A DNA stretch of 64,000 nt from Saccharicrinis fermentans DSM 9555 = JCM 21142 (GTDB taxonomy: Bacteria; Bacteroidota; Bacteroidia; Bacteroidales; Marinilabiliaceae): NCBI RefSeq assembly GCF_000517085.1, contig NZ_KI912107.1, positions 5,577,980-5,641,979 on the forward strand, written 5' to 3'. Under the pieces are notes generated by a model. That model saw nothing but the letters and a program-made list of their open reading frames with translations. It did no database searches and was not told where the DNA came from. Shown here piece after piece: positions 17,847 through 28,800 of the stretch. Both the position numbers and the translations under genes were made by a program. Numbering within the stretch: position 1 is the stretch's first letter; every line of letters starts with the position of its first letter.

Positions 17847-20297
17847 ATGGCTATAGTAATGATGAATCTAAGTAAGGTTTTGTTTTTTCTGTTTTTGGTT
17901 TGTGGTTCAAGTTTATTTGCTCAACGATTTAATAAAGAACTTGTTCAATGGAAATTTTCAAGGGAAGATAATGCGTCCAATTCACAAGTTGATTTTGACG
18001 ATTCTGATTGGGAAACTGTGACAGTTCCTCATGATTGGGCTATATATGGTCCGTTTGATCAGGAAGTGGATAAACAGCTTGTGAGAATTGTACAGAACAA
18101 TGAAAAAAAGGCCACAGAGAAGACAGGTCGGACAGGTGCTTTGCCTTTTATTGGAGTTGGTTGGTATAGAACAAAGGTTCAGTTGCCTGAATATGCACAA
18201 GGAAAGCAAACGTTGCTTACTTTTGATGGTGCCATGAGTCAGGCAGAAGTCTATGTAAATGGTCAAAAGATTGGTGTTAGACCCTATGGTTATAGTTACT
18301 TTTATTTTGATATATCTGATTACTTTGATTCAGAAAAGGACGTGGTGATAGCTGTCCGTCTTAAAAATAAAGCTTTTTCTTCACGTTGGTATCCCGGAGC
18401 AGGTTTATATCGTAAAGTCAGGCTTATTGTTAAAGATAAGGTGAGTTTTAAGCATTGGGGGCATTTTATTACTACTCCTTATGTATCAGAGGATGTTAGT
18501 AAAGTGAATATTCGCTCTCAGGTACAGGGCGATCATGTTAAGGTGATTACTATTATTAAAGATGCGCAAGGAAATGTTGTTGCTAAAGATGAAGCGGCGG
18601 ATAGGTTTGCAGACGAGATAGAACAAAATATAGCGGTTACAAATCCAAGACTTTGGAGTCCTGAGAATCCGTATTTATATACTGCCGAACTGAAATTATA
18701 TCAAAATGATGTTTTAAAAGATACTGAGAAGATACGTTTCGGAATCAGGCAGATCAAATATTCAGCCACTAATGGTTTTGAGTTAAATGGCAAGGTGACT
18801 AAGTTTAAAGGGGTCTGTTTGCATCACGATTTGGGTCCCCTTGGCACGGCAGTGAATAGAGCAGCGCTAAAAAGGCAGCTTACCATCCTTAAAGATATGG
18901 GCTGTAATGCTATTCGTTCGGCTCATAATATGCCATCGTTTGAGCAATTGGAGCTCTGTGATGAGATGGGTTTTTTGTTTTTGGCGGAAAGCTTTGATGA
19001 GTGGAAAAAGCCCAAAGTAAACAATGGTTATCATCTGTATTTTGACGATTGGGCTGAAAAAGATGTTATTAATTTGGTGCGTGCAACGCGTAATCACCCA
19101 TGTATTGTAATGTGGAGTGCTGGTAATGAGGTTCCTGATCAGTACGGAAGTGAAGGTGTTAAAAGAGCAAAATGGCTACAGGATATTTTCCACAGGGAAG
19201 ATCCGACCAGACCTGTTACTGTTGGTATGGATCAGGTGAAGGCTGTGATGGAAAGCGGTTTTGGTGCTATATTGGATGTTCCAGGATTAAATTATCGAAC
19301 ACATTTATATGATGAGGCCTATGAAAAATTTCCTCAAGGTATTCTTTTGGGCTCTGAGACAGCCTCTACTGTAAGTTCAAGGGGTGTTTATAAGTTCCCT
19401 CTGGTACAGGAAGCAGGTAAAATATATGCTGACTTACAGTGTTCTTCTTATGATTTGGAATATTGTAATTGGTCCAATATTCCTGAAGATGATTTTGTTT
19501 TGCAGGATGATAGACCTTGGGTGATTGGTGAATTTGTATGGACAGGTTTTGATTATCTAGGCGAGCCTACTCCTTATGATAAGTATTGGCCTTCACGTAG
19601 TTCATATTTTGGTATTTGTGATTTGGCTGGTTTGCCCAAGGATAGGTATTATTTGTATCGTAGTAGATGGAATACTAAAGAGGAAACTTTGCATATACTT
19701 CCACACTGGAATTGGAAGGGGAGAGAAGGTGAAATTACACCCGTATTTGTGTATACCAATTATCGTAGTGCAGAATTGTTTGTGAATGGGAAAAGTCAGG
19801 GCATTCAACGAAAGAATGAGGATACTAAGTTAAATCGTTATCGTCTGATGTGGATGGATGTTAAATATGAGCCAGGAACATTAACAGTGGTGGCTTATGA
19901 TGATGATGGAATTGCCGTAGCAGAGAAGTCGATCGTAACCGCAGGAGAGCCTTGGGGTATAAAATTGGAGGCAGACAGATCCATAATAGATGCCAATGGA
20001 GAAGATATAAGTTATGTGACAGCAACAATTGTTGATAAAGAAGGGAATCCTTGTCCAGCCGCAATCAATAAGCTTTCCTTCAAAGTGAAGGGTAGTGGTA
20101 AATTTAGAGCAGCTTGTAATGGAGATGCCACCTCCTTGGAGTTATTTCATCAACCTAGTATGAAAACTTTTAGTGGAAAGTTGGTGGTGTTGGTTCAGTC
20201 ATCTATGAAAGCTGGAGATATTGAGCTGACAGTGACAGGTGCTGGATTGAAAAAAGAAAAAATTACAATAGCTGCGGGAAATGCACATGACCTATAG
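17847..20297 (+). CDS. glycoside hydrolase family 2 enzyme (beta-galactosidase/beta-mannosidase-like)
   Basis: Secreted retaining exo-beta-glycosidase, 816 aa from the first ATG. The signal peptide is best from the internal MMNLSKVLFFLFLVCGSSLFAQ (ATG 17859 or 17862). Domains in order are an N-terminal sugar-binding jelly roll (about 30-200), an Ig-like domain, a TIM barrel (about 300-600) and C-terminal Ig-like/DUF4982-type domains. The probable acid/base Glu is in WSAGNEVPD and the nucleophile Glu in LLGSETASTVSSRG. Other GH2 enzymes in this architecture cleave beta-galactosides. In a mannose/N-glycan locus it might remove beta-Gal from complex glycans, but that is inference. It is transcribed alone, convergent with the first GH92 gene. 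Confidence 0.88.
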   Translation: MAIVMMNLSKVLFFLFLVCGSSLFAQRFNKELVQWKFSREDNASNSQVDFDDSDWETVTVPHDWAIYGPFDQEVDKQLVRIVQNNEKKATEKTGRTGALPFIGVGWYRTKVQLPEYAQGKQTLLTFDGAMSQAEVYVNGQKIGVRPYGYSYFYFDISDYFDSEKDVVIAVRLKNKAFSSRWYPGAGLYRKVRLIVKDKVSFKHWGHFITTPYVSEDVSKVNIRSQVQGDHVKVITIIKDAQGNVVAKDEAADRFADEIEQNIAVTNPRLWSPENPYLYTAELKLYQNDVLKDTEKIRFGIRQIKYSATNGFELNGKVTKFKGVCLHHDLGPLGTAVNRAALKRQLTILKDMGCNAIRSAHNMPSFEQLELCDEMGFLFLAESFDEWKKPKVNNGYHLYFDDWAEKDVINLVRATRNHPCIVMWSAGNEVPDQYGSEGVKRAKWLQDIFHREDPTRPVTVGMDQVKAVMESGFGAILDVPGLNYRTHLYDEAYEKFPQGILLGSETASTVSSRGVYKFPLVQEAGKIYADLQCSSYDLEYCNWSNIPEDDFVLQDDRPWVIGEFVWTGFDYLGEPTPYDKYWPSRSSYFGICDLAGLPKDRYYLYRSRWNTKEETLHILPHWNWKGREGEITPVFVYTNYRSAELFVNGKSQGIQRKNEDTKLNRYRLMWMDVKYEPGTLTVVAYDDDGIAVAEKSIVTAGEPWGIKLEADRSIIDANGEDISYVTATIVDKEGNPCPAAINKLSFKVKGSGKFRAACNGDATSLELFHQPSMKTFSGKLVVLVQSSMKAGDIELTVTGAGLKKEKITIAAGNAHDL

Positions 20298-20736
20298 GTT
20301 TCATTTTTAAATTTCGATCAAGGGTGTCATTTATTTGCTGTAACTGATATCCCCTAAAGATTAATGTTTTTTTTCTCGCTGATCATTTTTAAGATAGAGC
20401 TGGCACCCGCAGAATATAGTTTTTCTGATAAGATATCAATGGCCTCATCGATGAGTCAATGAGGCCATTGGTGTTAAATATTTTCTTAGAAAATCTATTG
20501 CGAATAAAATTACTGGCAATCAAGTCGCCAGCTAACTTGTTTTACATATCTGAATTTATCTTTCAAATATCATATGAACTCAACAGGATTAATCATTCTT
20601 CTGTGTGTGAAACCATTCCCATGGCTCGTTTCAGCTCACTATAGCATTGCTATGCTTCATTTCAACAAGTTTTTTATTGATGTATTGTAAATTCTCATGA
20701 CAATGTTCTAATACTTCGTCCTGGTAAAAATATGTT
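20298..20736. other. 439-bp convergent gap: 12-bp inverted repeat and a diverged repeat copy
   Basis: Between the convergent GH2 and GH92 genes. CAATGGCCTCAT (20437-20448) and ATGAGGCCATTG (20459-20470) form a perfect stem with a 10-nt loop, a possible transcription stop though not followed by a T-run. The minus strand of about 20550-20635 is about 70 percent identical by eye to 25483-25565. No credible gene is seen. Confidence 0.5.
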
Positions 20737-23022
20737 TCATTTCCAGAAAATAACTTTCTCTTTTCCCATCTCGAAAATTAGTTCACCGCCCTTCATGATG
20801 TCAGCGTGATGAATGAGATGGCTATCTAATGCTTTTCCATTTAAATATACTTTTTGCACATATTTGTTTTCAGTTGAGTTATTTTTAGCGATTACTTCAA
20901 ATGTTTTATTGTTGCCAACAGCAATACGAATATGATCAAAAACGGGAACCCCTATGGAGTACATATTGTCACCGGGGCAAACAGGGTAAAAACCCATGGC
21001 ATTTAAAATATACCAGGCCGACATTTGTCCGCAATCCTCGTTTCCACATAGTCCATCGGGTGTGTTGGTATAAAATTTTGAACGAATATCGCTAACGACT
21101 TCTTGTGTGCGCCAAGGCATGTCGGCGTAGTTAAATAAGTAGGCAATGTGGTGGCTAGGTTCGTTACCATGTGCATATTGTCCGATTAGTCCGGTAATAT
21201 CGGCTGATTTTTCTTCTCCTAATACTTCGGAGGTAATGGTGAATAAGGAATCCAGTTTTATGCCGAATTGCTTCTTGCCACCCAAAAGATTCATTAAGCC
21301 ATTTATATCATGTGGTACATACCAGGTCCATTGCCATGCATTACCTTCAGCATAGGGAGTTTTCCAGTGTGCAGAAAAGCGAGGGTTAAATGGTTTTTTC
21401 CATGAGCCATCTCTGTTTTTTCCTCGCATAAAGCCAGTTTCCTTATCAAAATAGGCTTTATAATGCTGTGATCGTTTATAATAGTGATTTGCAATATCCG
21501 TTTTTCCCATTTCTTTTGCCATTGTTGCAATACACCAATAATCATAGGCAAATTCTAATCCTTTGGATGTTGATGAAATTTCCAGGTCATTAGGTATGTA
21601 TCCATATTGCTTATCATACAGTTTTGCTTTGGGCATGAGTGCCGGGATAAATGCGGGTGTTGGGTATTGAATTGGTCTAATGGAATCGTATTCAACAGCT
21701 TCAATCATGGCTTGTAATGCTAAATCAGCATCGAAATCACGGTTGCCTTTCATATAAGCATCAGCAATAACTGGAACAGCATGAGAGCCGATCATAGTTC
21801 CTGTGTAGTTGGCTGCTAATTCCCACATGGGTAATATTCCACCCTCTTTACTCTTACGTAAAAGATCTCTTATTAAATCTTGGTTATATTCGGGTTTAAT
21901 AATGGTGAAAAGGGGATGTTGCGCTCTGTAAGTATCCCATAAAGAATAGATTGTATAGCTCTTTTGTTGTGATGAGTGTATTTGGTGATCCATCCCGCGG
22001 TATCTACCGTCAGCATCGGTATAAATAATGGGAGAGAGGTTCGTGTGATAAAGAGCGGTGTAGAATACGGTTTGTTCGTCGGCAGTACCTCCACTTATTT
22101 GGATTTTAGAAAGCTCTTTTTGCCAACTGGCTTGTGCGTTTTTAACTACCTTGTTGAAGTTGAAATCAGGTATTTCTGCCATTAAATTTTGTGCAGCTCC
22201 CTGATGATCCACAGGACTAATTCCAACACTAACAAAGACTTCTTCTTTATCGCTTGTGTTAAAGCTGATGATTGCTTTTACCTTGGTGCCGGATATACTC
22301 TTTTTATTTTTGATCAAGACATCGTTGTTGTACAATTGGACGGTAAAAGGTTTGGAAAACTTTGCGTTAAAATAGACATAGTGGTTGATGGCCCATCCTT
22401 TTGTTTTGCGATAACCGGCTATTTCTGTGTTGCTTATTATCTGTATGTCGGCCTCTGTAACTGGTTGTTGATGAATGCTGTGTGCTAAGTCGAGAATGAA
22501 ACCGGCATGATCTGATTTAGGAAACGTGTATTTATGAATACCTGCTCTTTGGGTGCTGGATAGTTCCACTTTTACCTGTGGATCATCTAAAAATACGCTG
22601 TAGTAGCCCGGGTGTGCTTCTTCGTTTTCTTTTTTGAAGGATGATTTATAGCCAATACCTTTGGGTTCACCTTCGCCGGATTGGAGAGATGCTTTGCCCG
22701 TATAAGGCATTAGTAAGATGTCGCCCATATCACCTATGCCTGTGCCACTCAGATGGGTATGACTAAAGCCAAGAATGACTGAATCAGAATAATGGTATCC
22801 TGAACAAGCATCCCAACCCTTGGTGCGTGTATCCGGACTCAGTTGGACCATTCCAAAAGGGACAGTGGCTCCGGGATACATATGTCCGTGGAAATCGGTT
22901 CCTATAAATGGGTTTACCAATGCGTTGATATCTTCAACATTTGTGGTGTTCACCTGTTCATCTCCGCAAGAGTAAGAAATGAATAGTACCAGTAGAATTA
23001 GAGGCAAAAAAACTGTTTTCAT
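20737..23022 (-). CDS. GH92 alpha-mannosidase, lipoprotein (GH92 copy 1)
   Basis: Calcium-dependent inverting exo-alpha-mannosidase, 761 aa, with lipoprotein signal MKTVFLPLILLVLFISYSCG and acidic residues after the Cys that favour surface export. The GH92 N-terminal beta-sandwich starts at VNPFIGTDFHGHMYPGA, and the (alpha/alpha)6 catalytic domain follows from about 300. The probable catalytic acid is the Glu of AEGNAWQW; the HGNEPSHH loop and the NEDCGQMSAW aspartates are intact. It is the only GH92 in the window on the minus strand and is divergent from GH85 across a 385-bp gap, so both may be turned on together to attack high-mannose glycans. Linkage specificity is not assignable from sequence. 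Confidence 0.93.
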   Translation of the reverse strand: MKTVFLPLILLVLFISYSCGDEQVNTTNVEDINALVNPFIGTDFHGHMYPGATVPFGMVQLSPDTRTKGWDACSGYHYSDSVILGFSHTHLSGTGIGDMGDILLMPYTGKASLQSGEGEPKGIGYKSSFKKENEEAHPGYYSVFLDDPQVKVELSSTQRAGIHKYTFPKSDHAGFILDLAHSIHQQPVTEADIQIISNTEIAGYRKTKGWAINHYVYFNAKFSKPFTVQLYNNDVLIKNKKSISGTKVKAIISFNTSDKEEVFVSVGISPVDHQGAAQNLMAEIPDFNFNKVVKNAQASWQKELSKIQISGGTADEQTVFYTALYHTNLSPIIYTDADGRYRGMDHQIHSSQQKSYTIYSLWDTYRAQHPLFTIIKPEYNQDLIRDLLRKSKEGGILPMWELAANYTGTMIGSHAVPVIADAYMKGNRDFDADLALQAMIEAVEYDSIRPIQYPTPAFIPALMPKAKLYDKQYGYIPNDLEISSTSKGLEFAYDYWCIATMAKEMGKTDIANHYYKRSQHYKAYFDKETGFMRGKNRDGSWKKPFNPRFSAHWKTPYAEGNAWQWTWYVPHDINGLMNLLGGKKQFGIKLDSLFTITSEVLGEEKSADITGLIGQYAHGNEPSHHIAYLFNYADMPWRTQEVVSDIRSKFYTNTPDGLCGNEDCGQMSAWYILNAMGFYPVCPGDNMYSIGVPVFDHIRIAVGNNKTFEVIAKNNSTENKYVQKVYLNGKALDSHLIHHADIMKGGELIFEMGKEKVIFWK

Positions 23023-23407
23023 TGTATCTGATTTATTAATGTGCTGGAAGTCTGTATGCAGCAGGTGTAAATTAAGCTAATTATTAAGTTTATATTTAAT
23101 GTATATAGATCTTTTTTTATAAAAAGACAAAGTTTCAAAATCCAAGGCTTATATAAAAGTTGTAGAGGTGTAATATCGTTAAATGACAATAAATAGTGGC
23201 CGTAGAATATTATTTAGAGGTATGGGGGGATATATTAATTTGTTAAAAGCCGACAAGTAAATATTGAGGAATGTTAACGATTAGCAACTGATTTTTACAA
23301 ATAACGGAATAGAGTACAAAAAGTATGTTAGCACACAATATATAATTTTGATCAACATTAAATAGGATTGTAATTTTGAAACCGAAAATTAAGTTATAAT
23401 AAAGAGT
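23023..23407. other. divergent promoter region between GH92 and GH85
   Basis: 385 bp, AT-rich, no gene. The plus-strand promoter for GH85 is listed separately. No clear minus-strand promoter for the GH92 gene was recognised. Confidence 0.5.
23348..23378 (+). promoter_or_regulatory. candidate promoter of the GH85 gene
   Basis: TTG at 23348-23350 and TAATTTTG at 23371-23378 with a 20-nt spacer; the start codon is about 30 nt further on. Confidence 0.5.
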
Positions 23408-25399
23408 ATGCAATCATTGAAAAATATATTATTCAAAGAAGCATTGTTTTTGATGTTTTTTTCGATGGTATCAGTTGCTATAAAGGCCCAGTTGGCTGAT
23501 ACTTTACAACCATATTCGGCCTATTGGTTTATAGATGAGTTGTTGGAGTGGGATGTAAGTAAAGATGCTGACGCAATTTATAATAGAAGCTTTACCTCGT
23601 TAGCAACTAAATATTATAATCCTGATTTTAAGGTTAATAGTCATGCAAGAGCAAACGAGGCAAAGGTAGAGGTATTACCCATATTTGCACCAACATCATC
23701 TAATCCTTCCCAAGGTTCTCTAGTAAAAGATTATTATGCATTTACATATTGGCAATATTGCGATTTGATGGTGTATTGGGGAGGATCATCTTATGAAGGA
23801 ATGATTGTTGCACCCCCGGCACCTGTTATAGATGCAGCGCATCGAAACGGAGTTCCTGTTTATGGAACCGTTTTTTTTCCTCCTATGGCTTATGGAGGTA
23901 AGAGAGAATGGGTATCTCAGTTTGTTCAACATAAAGATGGTATTTTTCCTGTGGCTGATAAACTAATTGAGGTGGCTAAATATTTTGGTTTTGATGGTTG
24001 GTTTATCAATCAGGAAACCGGAAAAAAAGGAGAGGTAGAGCAGGATTTTGCGTTGGCTAAAGCCATGCAGGAATTTATGATATATTATAAAAAGCATTCA
24101 GATTTGTCTATTCAGTGGTACGATGCCATGTTAAATGATGGAACAGTTAATTGGCAACATGAAATTAATGATCGTAATCAAATGTTTTTTCAAAGTGGAG
24201 ATACCTTGGTTTCAGATCAGATGTTTTTAGATTTTAGATATAATTCAGAAAATCTGCGAAGAACAAAAAAGAAAGTTGAAAAATTGGGTCGTAATATATA
24301 TGACGTTTATGGAGGTATCGATGTGCAGAATAATGGATATGAAACAGAAATAGGTTATACCTATCCCCAAGGAGCTAATTTTAATGTTCTATTTCCTGAG
24401 GGAGAATCTCATGCGGCTTCATTGGCCTTTTATGTTCCCTCATGGACCTTTTCCAGTGCTAAAAATATTTATGATTTTTATCAACGAGAAAGTCGCTTTT
24501 GGGTGGGAGAAAAAGGTAATCCTGCAAAGACCGAAACCAGCCATAATTGGAAGGGAGTGGCTTATTATGTTCCGGCAAAAACAGCCGTTACAAAAAAACC
24601 TTTTGTAACGAATTTTTGTACAGGTCATGGAGAGAAATATTTTCGTAATGGGGAGGATGTTACTTCTGTACACTGGAGAAACGGATGGAATAATCTATCT
24701 CTTCAAGATATACAGCCAACATGGAGGTGGGTGGTTGAAAGCGAAAAATTAAGTATTGGCTATGATTTTACAGATGCTTATAATGGAGGTAATTGCTTGG
24801 AAATAAAAGGTTATTCCAATGAGAATGATATTATTCCTTTGTTTGGTACTAGGTTGGATGTAACGAATAGTACAGTTCTACGTATCGGTTGTAAGAAATT
24901 AAGTCATTCAGACGTGAACTTATTGTTGACGTTTGAAAATGGTAAAGAAAAGATTATTCCAATTTATGAATCTAATGGAGAAGAGTGGTGTTTAGACTCT
25001 TTTAATATAGGAAATTATGAAGATCAGAAATTATGTCGAATAGCGCTAATGTTGGGGAAAGGACAAAATCATCATGTGCGAATAGGACAATTAAGTGTTA
25101 TAGATAGAGTGTCTTCTTTACCTTCTGTATCAGGTTTTTCCATAGAGGAAAAGGCAGAAATTAAACATGGAGTATTAAATATGAGAGTAAAATGGGAGAG
25201 GCTAAATCAGGATGTTTTTTATTATCGCATTTATAAAATCAACGCAAATGGTCAAAAGTCTTTTCTTGGGGGAACAACCAGTAATGCATGCTTTTTACCC
25301 ATGGTGCCAAAGCGTAAAGATGAGAAACTTACACTAGCTATTGAGGCCGTCGGAATGGATTATGTATTATCCCCCTTTTCATTATTGGAAGTAGAGTGA
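23408..25399 (+). CDS. GH85 endo-beta-N-acetylglucosaminidase
   Basis: Cuts the GlcNAc-beta-1,4-GlcNAc core of N-linked glycans, leaving one GlcNAc on the protein. The protein is 663 aa with a signal peptide ending near AIKAQ (residue 28). The GH85 TIM barrel spans about 35-390. The signature FDGWFINQETG holds the catalytic pair Asn201 (substrate N-acetyl assistance) and Glu203 (acid/base), as in the N-x-E motif of ENGases. The C-terminal region (about 430-660) is beta-rich, a likely carbohydrate-binding/Ig-type module. It is positioned between a GH92 gene and the SusCD operon, giving the endo-acting step of the pathway. High-mannose preference is inferred from the neighbouring mannosidases. 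Confidence 0.93.
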   Translation: MQSLKNILFKEALFLMFFSMVSVAIKAQLADTLQPYSAYWFIDELLEWDVSKDADAIYNRSFTSLATKYYNPDFKVNSHARANEAKVEVLPIFAPTSSNPSQGSLVKDYYAFTYWQYCDLMVYWGGSSYEGMIVAPPAPVIDAAHRNGVPVYGTVFFPPMAYGGKREWVSQFVQHKDGIFPVADKLIEVAKYFGFDGWFINQETGKKGEVEQDFALAKAMQEFMIYYKKHSDLSIQWYDAMLNDGTVNWQHEINDRNQMFFQSGDTLVSDQMFLDFRYNSENLRRTKKKVEKLGRNIYDVYGGIDVQNNGYETEIGYTYPQGANFNVLFPEGESHAASLAFYVPSWTFSSAKNIYDFYQRESRFWVGEKGNPAKTETSHNWKGVAYYVPAKTAVTKKPFVTNFCTGHGEKYFRNGEDVTSVHWRNGWNNLSLQDIQPTWRWVVESEKLSIGYDFTDAYNGGNCLEIKGYSNENDIIPLFGTRLDVTNSTVLRIGCKKLSHSDVNLLLTFENGKEKIIPIYESNGEEWCLDSFNIGNYEDQKLCRIALMLGKGQNHHVRIGQLSVIDRVSSLPSVSGFSIEEKAEIKHGVLNMRVKWERLNQDVFYYRIYKINANGQKSFLGGTTSNACFLPMVPKRKDEKLTLAIEAVGMDYVLSPFSLLEVE

Positions 25400-25890
25400 A
25401 GTATTTTGATGATCTAGAATGTGTTACTAATGTGCACTGTGCGTTATTAATTGTGGTTCAATAATTTAAAATAAGGTTGATTTTAATGAAATGGAACGAG
25501 TCATGGGAATTGTTTGGCACATAAGGAGATGATTCATTTAGACGAGTTTCATATGACTTATGAAAGAAAAAGATAACCGATGAAAGCTTGTGTCAAACGA
25601 AGTAGTATTTTTTACATCAAAACAAAGGCGCTAAAAGGTAATAAAAAGCCGTTTTAGAGTAATTAATAAATTTGCTGAACTGGGAGGCAAGTTATAGATT
25701 TGTAATTGACAATAATTTACAAAAGGAAACATAAATTAACACTATTTTTAACATAAATCAACTACATGGAATACACAGTAGGATACAAAAAGACAGTTTG
25801 TGCTTAATTTGCCTTACATCTGTCAGAATAATCAGAAACATATTACGAATGGAATTTTAGAAAGAAGAAAAACTATTAAAAATTAGAATC
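25400..25890. other. 491-bp leader region before susC, with a diverged repeat copy
   Basis: No gene. It holds a diverged copy (about 25483-25565) of the sequence seen inverted near 20.6 kb, and a good promoter at 25672-25702, leaving a leader of about 180 nt before the SusC start. Confidence 0.5.
25672..25702 (+). promoter_or_regulatory. candidate promoter of the susCD operon
   Basis: TTG (TTTG) ends at 25674 and TAGATTTG lies at 25695-25702 with a 20-nt spacer, an exact fit to the consensus. The predicted leader is about 180 nt. Confidence 0.5.
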
Positions 25891-28800
25891 ATGATGAAAA
25901 GTTTTTTAAGTCTTTTTTTACTTGTCTTTTTGGTTTCGGCAACTCTGGTTGCTCAGCATAAAGTTACAGGTAAAGTGATAGATGAAATGGGGGACCCCGT
26001 TCCCGGGGTAAATGTAATTGAAAAAGGAAACAATGTTAATGGTACAATCACTAATATTGATGGGGTGTATACGCTTGAAGCAGAAAGTGGAGAGGCATCT
26101 TTAACTTTTTCTTTTATAGGGTTTAAGCAACAAGAGGTAGCCATTGCAGGCCAATCCGTTGTTAATGTAACTTTGATCTCAGATATTACAGGTCTAGATG
26201 AAGTGGTGGTGACTGCTTTAGGAATAAAAAGGGAGAAAAAAGCACTGGGGTATGCTGTGCAAGATGTAAAAGCAGAGCAGTTAACACAATCTGGTGATGC
26301 TAACCTGGTAAGTTCGTTACAAGGTAAGGTGGCTGGTGTGCAAATTAATCAAGCCGGTACTGGGGTAGGTGGAACGTCCCGTATTGAAATACGTGGAGCA
26401 AGTTCATTAAGTGATAATAATAGTCCGCTTTGGATTGTGGATGGAGTTCCTTTTGATGATGGTAATAGCCGAAATGGTAGTGAGTGGGGAGGTACTTCAC
26501 GAGCAGGAGGAGCATTTGACTTGAATCCTGAGGATATTGAATCTGTTTCGGTTCTTAAGGGGCCTAGTGCTGCTGCGTTATATGGAGAACGAGGTGGTAA
26601 TGGAGTTATTTTGGTCACTACAAAAAAAGGAACGAAAGGTTCAGGCTTAGGAATTAATTATGCGGGGTCTGTTACTATTTCGGAAGCTGCTTATATGCTT
26701 GATCTTCAGGAAAAATATGGTCAAGGTACAGATGGAGAATATAGCAACGAAGCTGTAAGTTCTTGGGGACCAGAAATGGAAGGACAAATGTTTGAATCTT
26801 GGACAGGAGAAACGATTCCATTTGAAGTACAAAAAGACCGATTAAAAGATTTTACCAGAACAGGAGTTAGTCAAAATCATAATATATCGATGCATAATGG
26901 AAATGATGATGGTAGTTACCGTGTATCGGTGGGTAAAAATATGTTAGAAGGTATTTATGAAGGGCATGAGGTTGATAAAACGAGTTTTGACTTAAGAGCT
27001 GATTATAATATCAATAGTTGGTTAAATGTGGATACGAAGTTTTCTTACTTTTTAACAGAAGGAAAAGAAAGACCTGAGATAGGGAATTATAGTTATGTAT
27101 CTTATTTCAATACGATGCCTATGAATATTCGAAACCAGGATTTAGAGCCGGGTTATGATATTATTGAGGCAAAACATGTTGAAAAATTATATACGACAGC
27201 AGGTCCAAATTATCGAAATCCATATTTTTTGCAAGCACAAACCACTAATGAGGATACAAAAAATAGATTTTTTGGTTATGCAGCAGCAAATATCACCATT
27301 ACATCAGATTTAAAAGCTAAATTCAAGTATGGTATGGATTTTTTCAACTTTAGAGCTACTGAAGGATATTTGTACTCTGATAACGTAGATAGTAGCAGAC
27401 GTCCAAGTTATCGTTCGGAACAATCTAGTTTTAAAGAAGAGAATTATGAATTCTTATTGAGCTATAACAAGCAATTAAATGAGGATTTTCAATTGGGTTT
27501 AAATGTAGGAGCCAATACGATGAATCGTTATGAACGAGGATTAAGTACTTCTTCGGGAAAACTTTCGTCTGAAGATGATTATTTCCTGGAAGCGGGTGCT
27601 AATATTGAGGCCTGGGAAGATATTACAGAACAGGAAACCCGTTCTATTTATGGTTTTGGTCAGTTGGCATATAGAGGTATGTTGTATCTGGATCTTACAG
27701 CGCGTAATGATTGGTCATCTACTTTAACAGCTCAGGATGCAGATTTTGATAATTCATATTTTTACCCATCCGTTAGTTTGTCAGGTATTGTATCCGAAAT
27801 GATTGCCTTACCAAGCTGGGTTTCCTTTGCTAAATTAAGAGGATCATGGGCAAAAGTGGGTAAAGCTACTGATCCATACCAAACAAGTGAGAACTATACT
27901 TTGGAAACTTGGAATTATGGATATACTATTGGAAATGTGCCCATCACACAGGTGTTTAAGGATTTGAAACCAGAACTTTCTACTTCTTGGGAGCTTGGTG
28001 CTGATGTCCGTTTGTTTAACGGACGTATAGGTTTGGATATGACCTACTATAATGAAGAAACAAAAAATCAAATTCTTGAAGTTGAAGGGGTTCAGAGTTC
28101 AGGATACCCCTATCGTTTGATCAATGCCGGATTAATTCAAAATAAGGGTCTTGAAGTAATGTTGAGTACAGTGCCTATTAAAACCAATGATTTTAAATTA
28201 GGACTGGATTTCAACTTTGCGAAGAATAAAGGCACTTTGGAAGAATTAGAGGATAAGAATGATCCGACTGCGTTGAAAGAATTTACTTTCGGTAGGAGTA
28301 TTTGGGCTGTTGAAGGAGGTAAATTAGGTGATATTCGAGGAACTATTTATGTTAGAGATGATCAAGGACGTCTTGTTGTTGGTGAGGATGATGGATTACC
28401 CATTCGTACTGAGTCATCTGATAATGTGATTGGAAATATGCAGGCAGATTGGACGGGTTCTATTAATTTAAGAGCTGATTACAAAGGGATTTTTCTTGGC
28501 GCACTAGTATCGGTGCAGCAAGGAGGAGATGTTGTTTCATTGGCTGAACAAGGAGCCACCAGTGCAGGTACAGCAAAGCGTACTTTAAAAGATGATAGAA
28601 TGTCATTTTTTGTGGACGGAGTTACTGCGGATGGAAGTGCAAATCATACCATCACTACAGCTGAGGATTATTTCAGCCATATAGCTACTGTGGATGAGGA
28701 GTTTGTTTATGATGCATCACATATGAAATTAAAGGAAGTGGTTTTGGGATACAATATTCCTCAGTCATTTTTTAATAAAATACCTAATAATCCAGTTAAG

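Noticed and set aside
20459-20644. 61-aa open frame in the gap between GH2 and GH92
   Set aside because: Begins inside a perfect inverted repeat and overlaps a diverged non-coding repeat; no recognisable protein signal.
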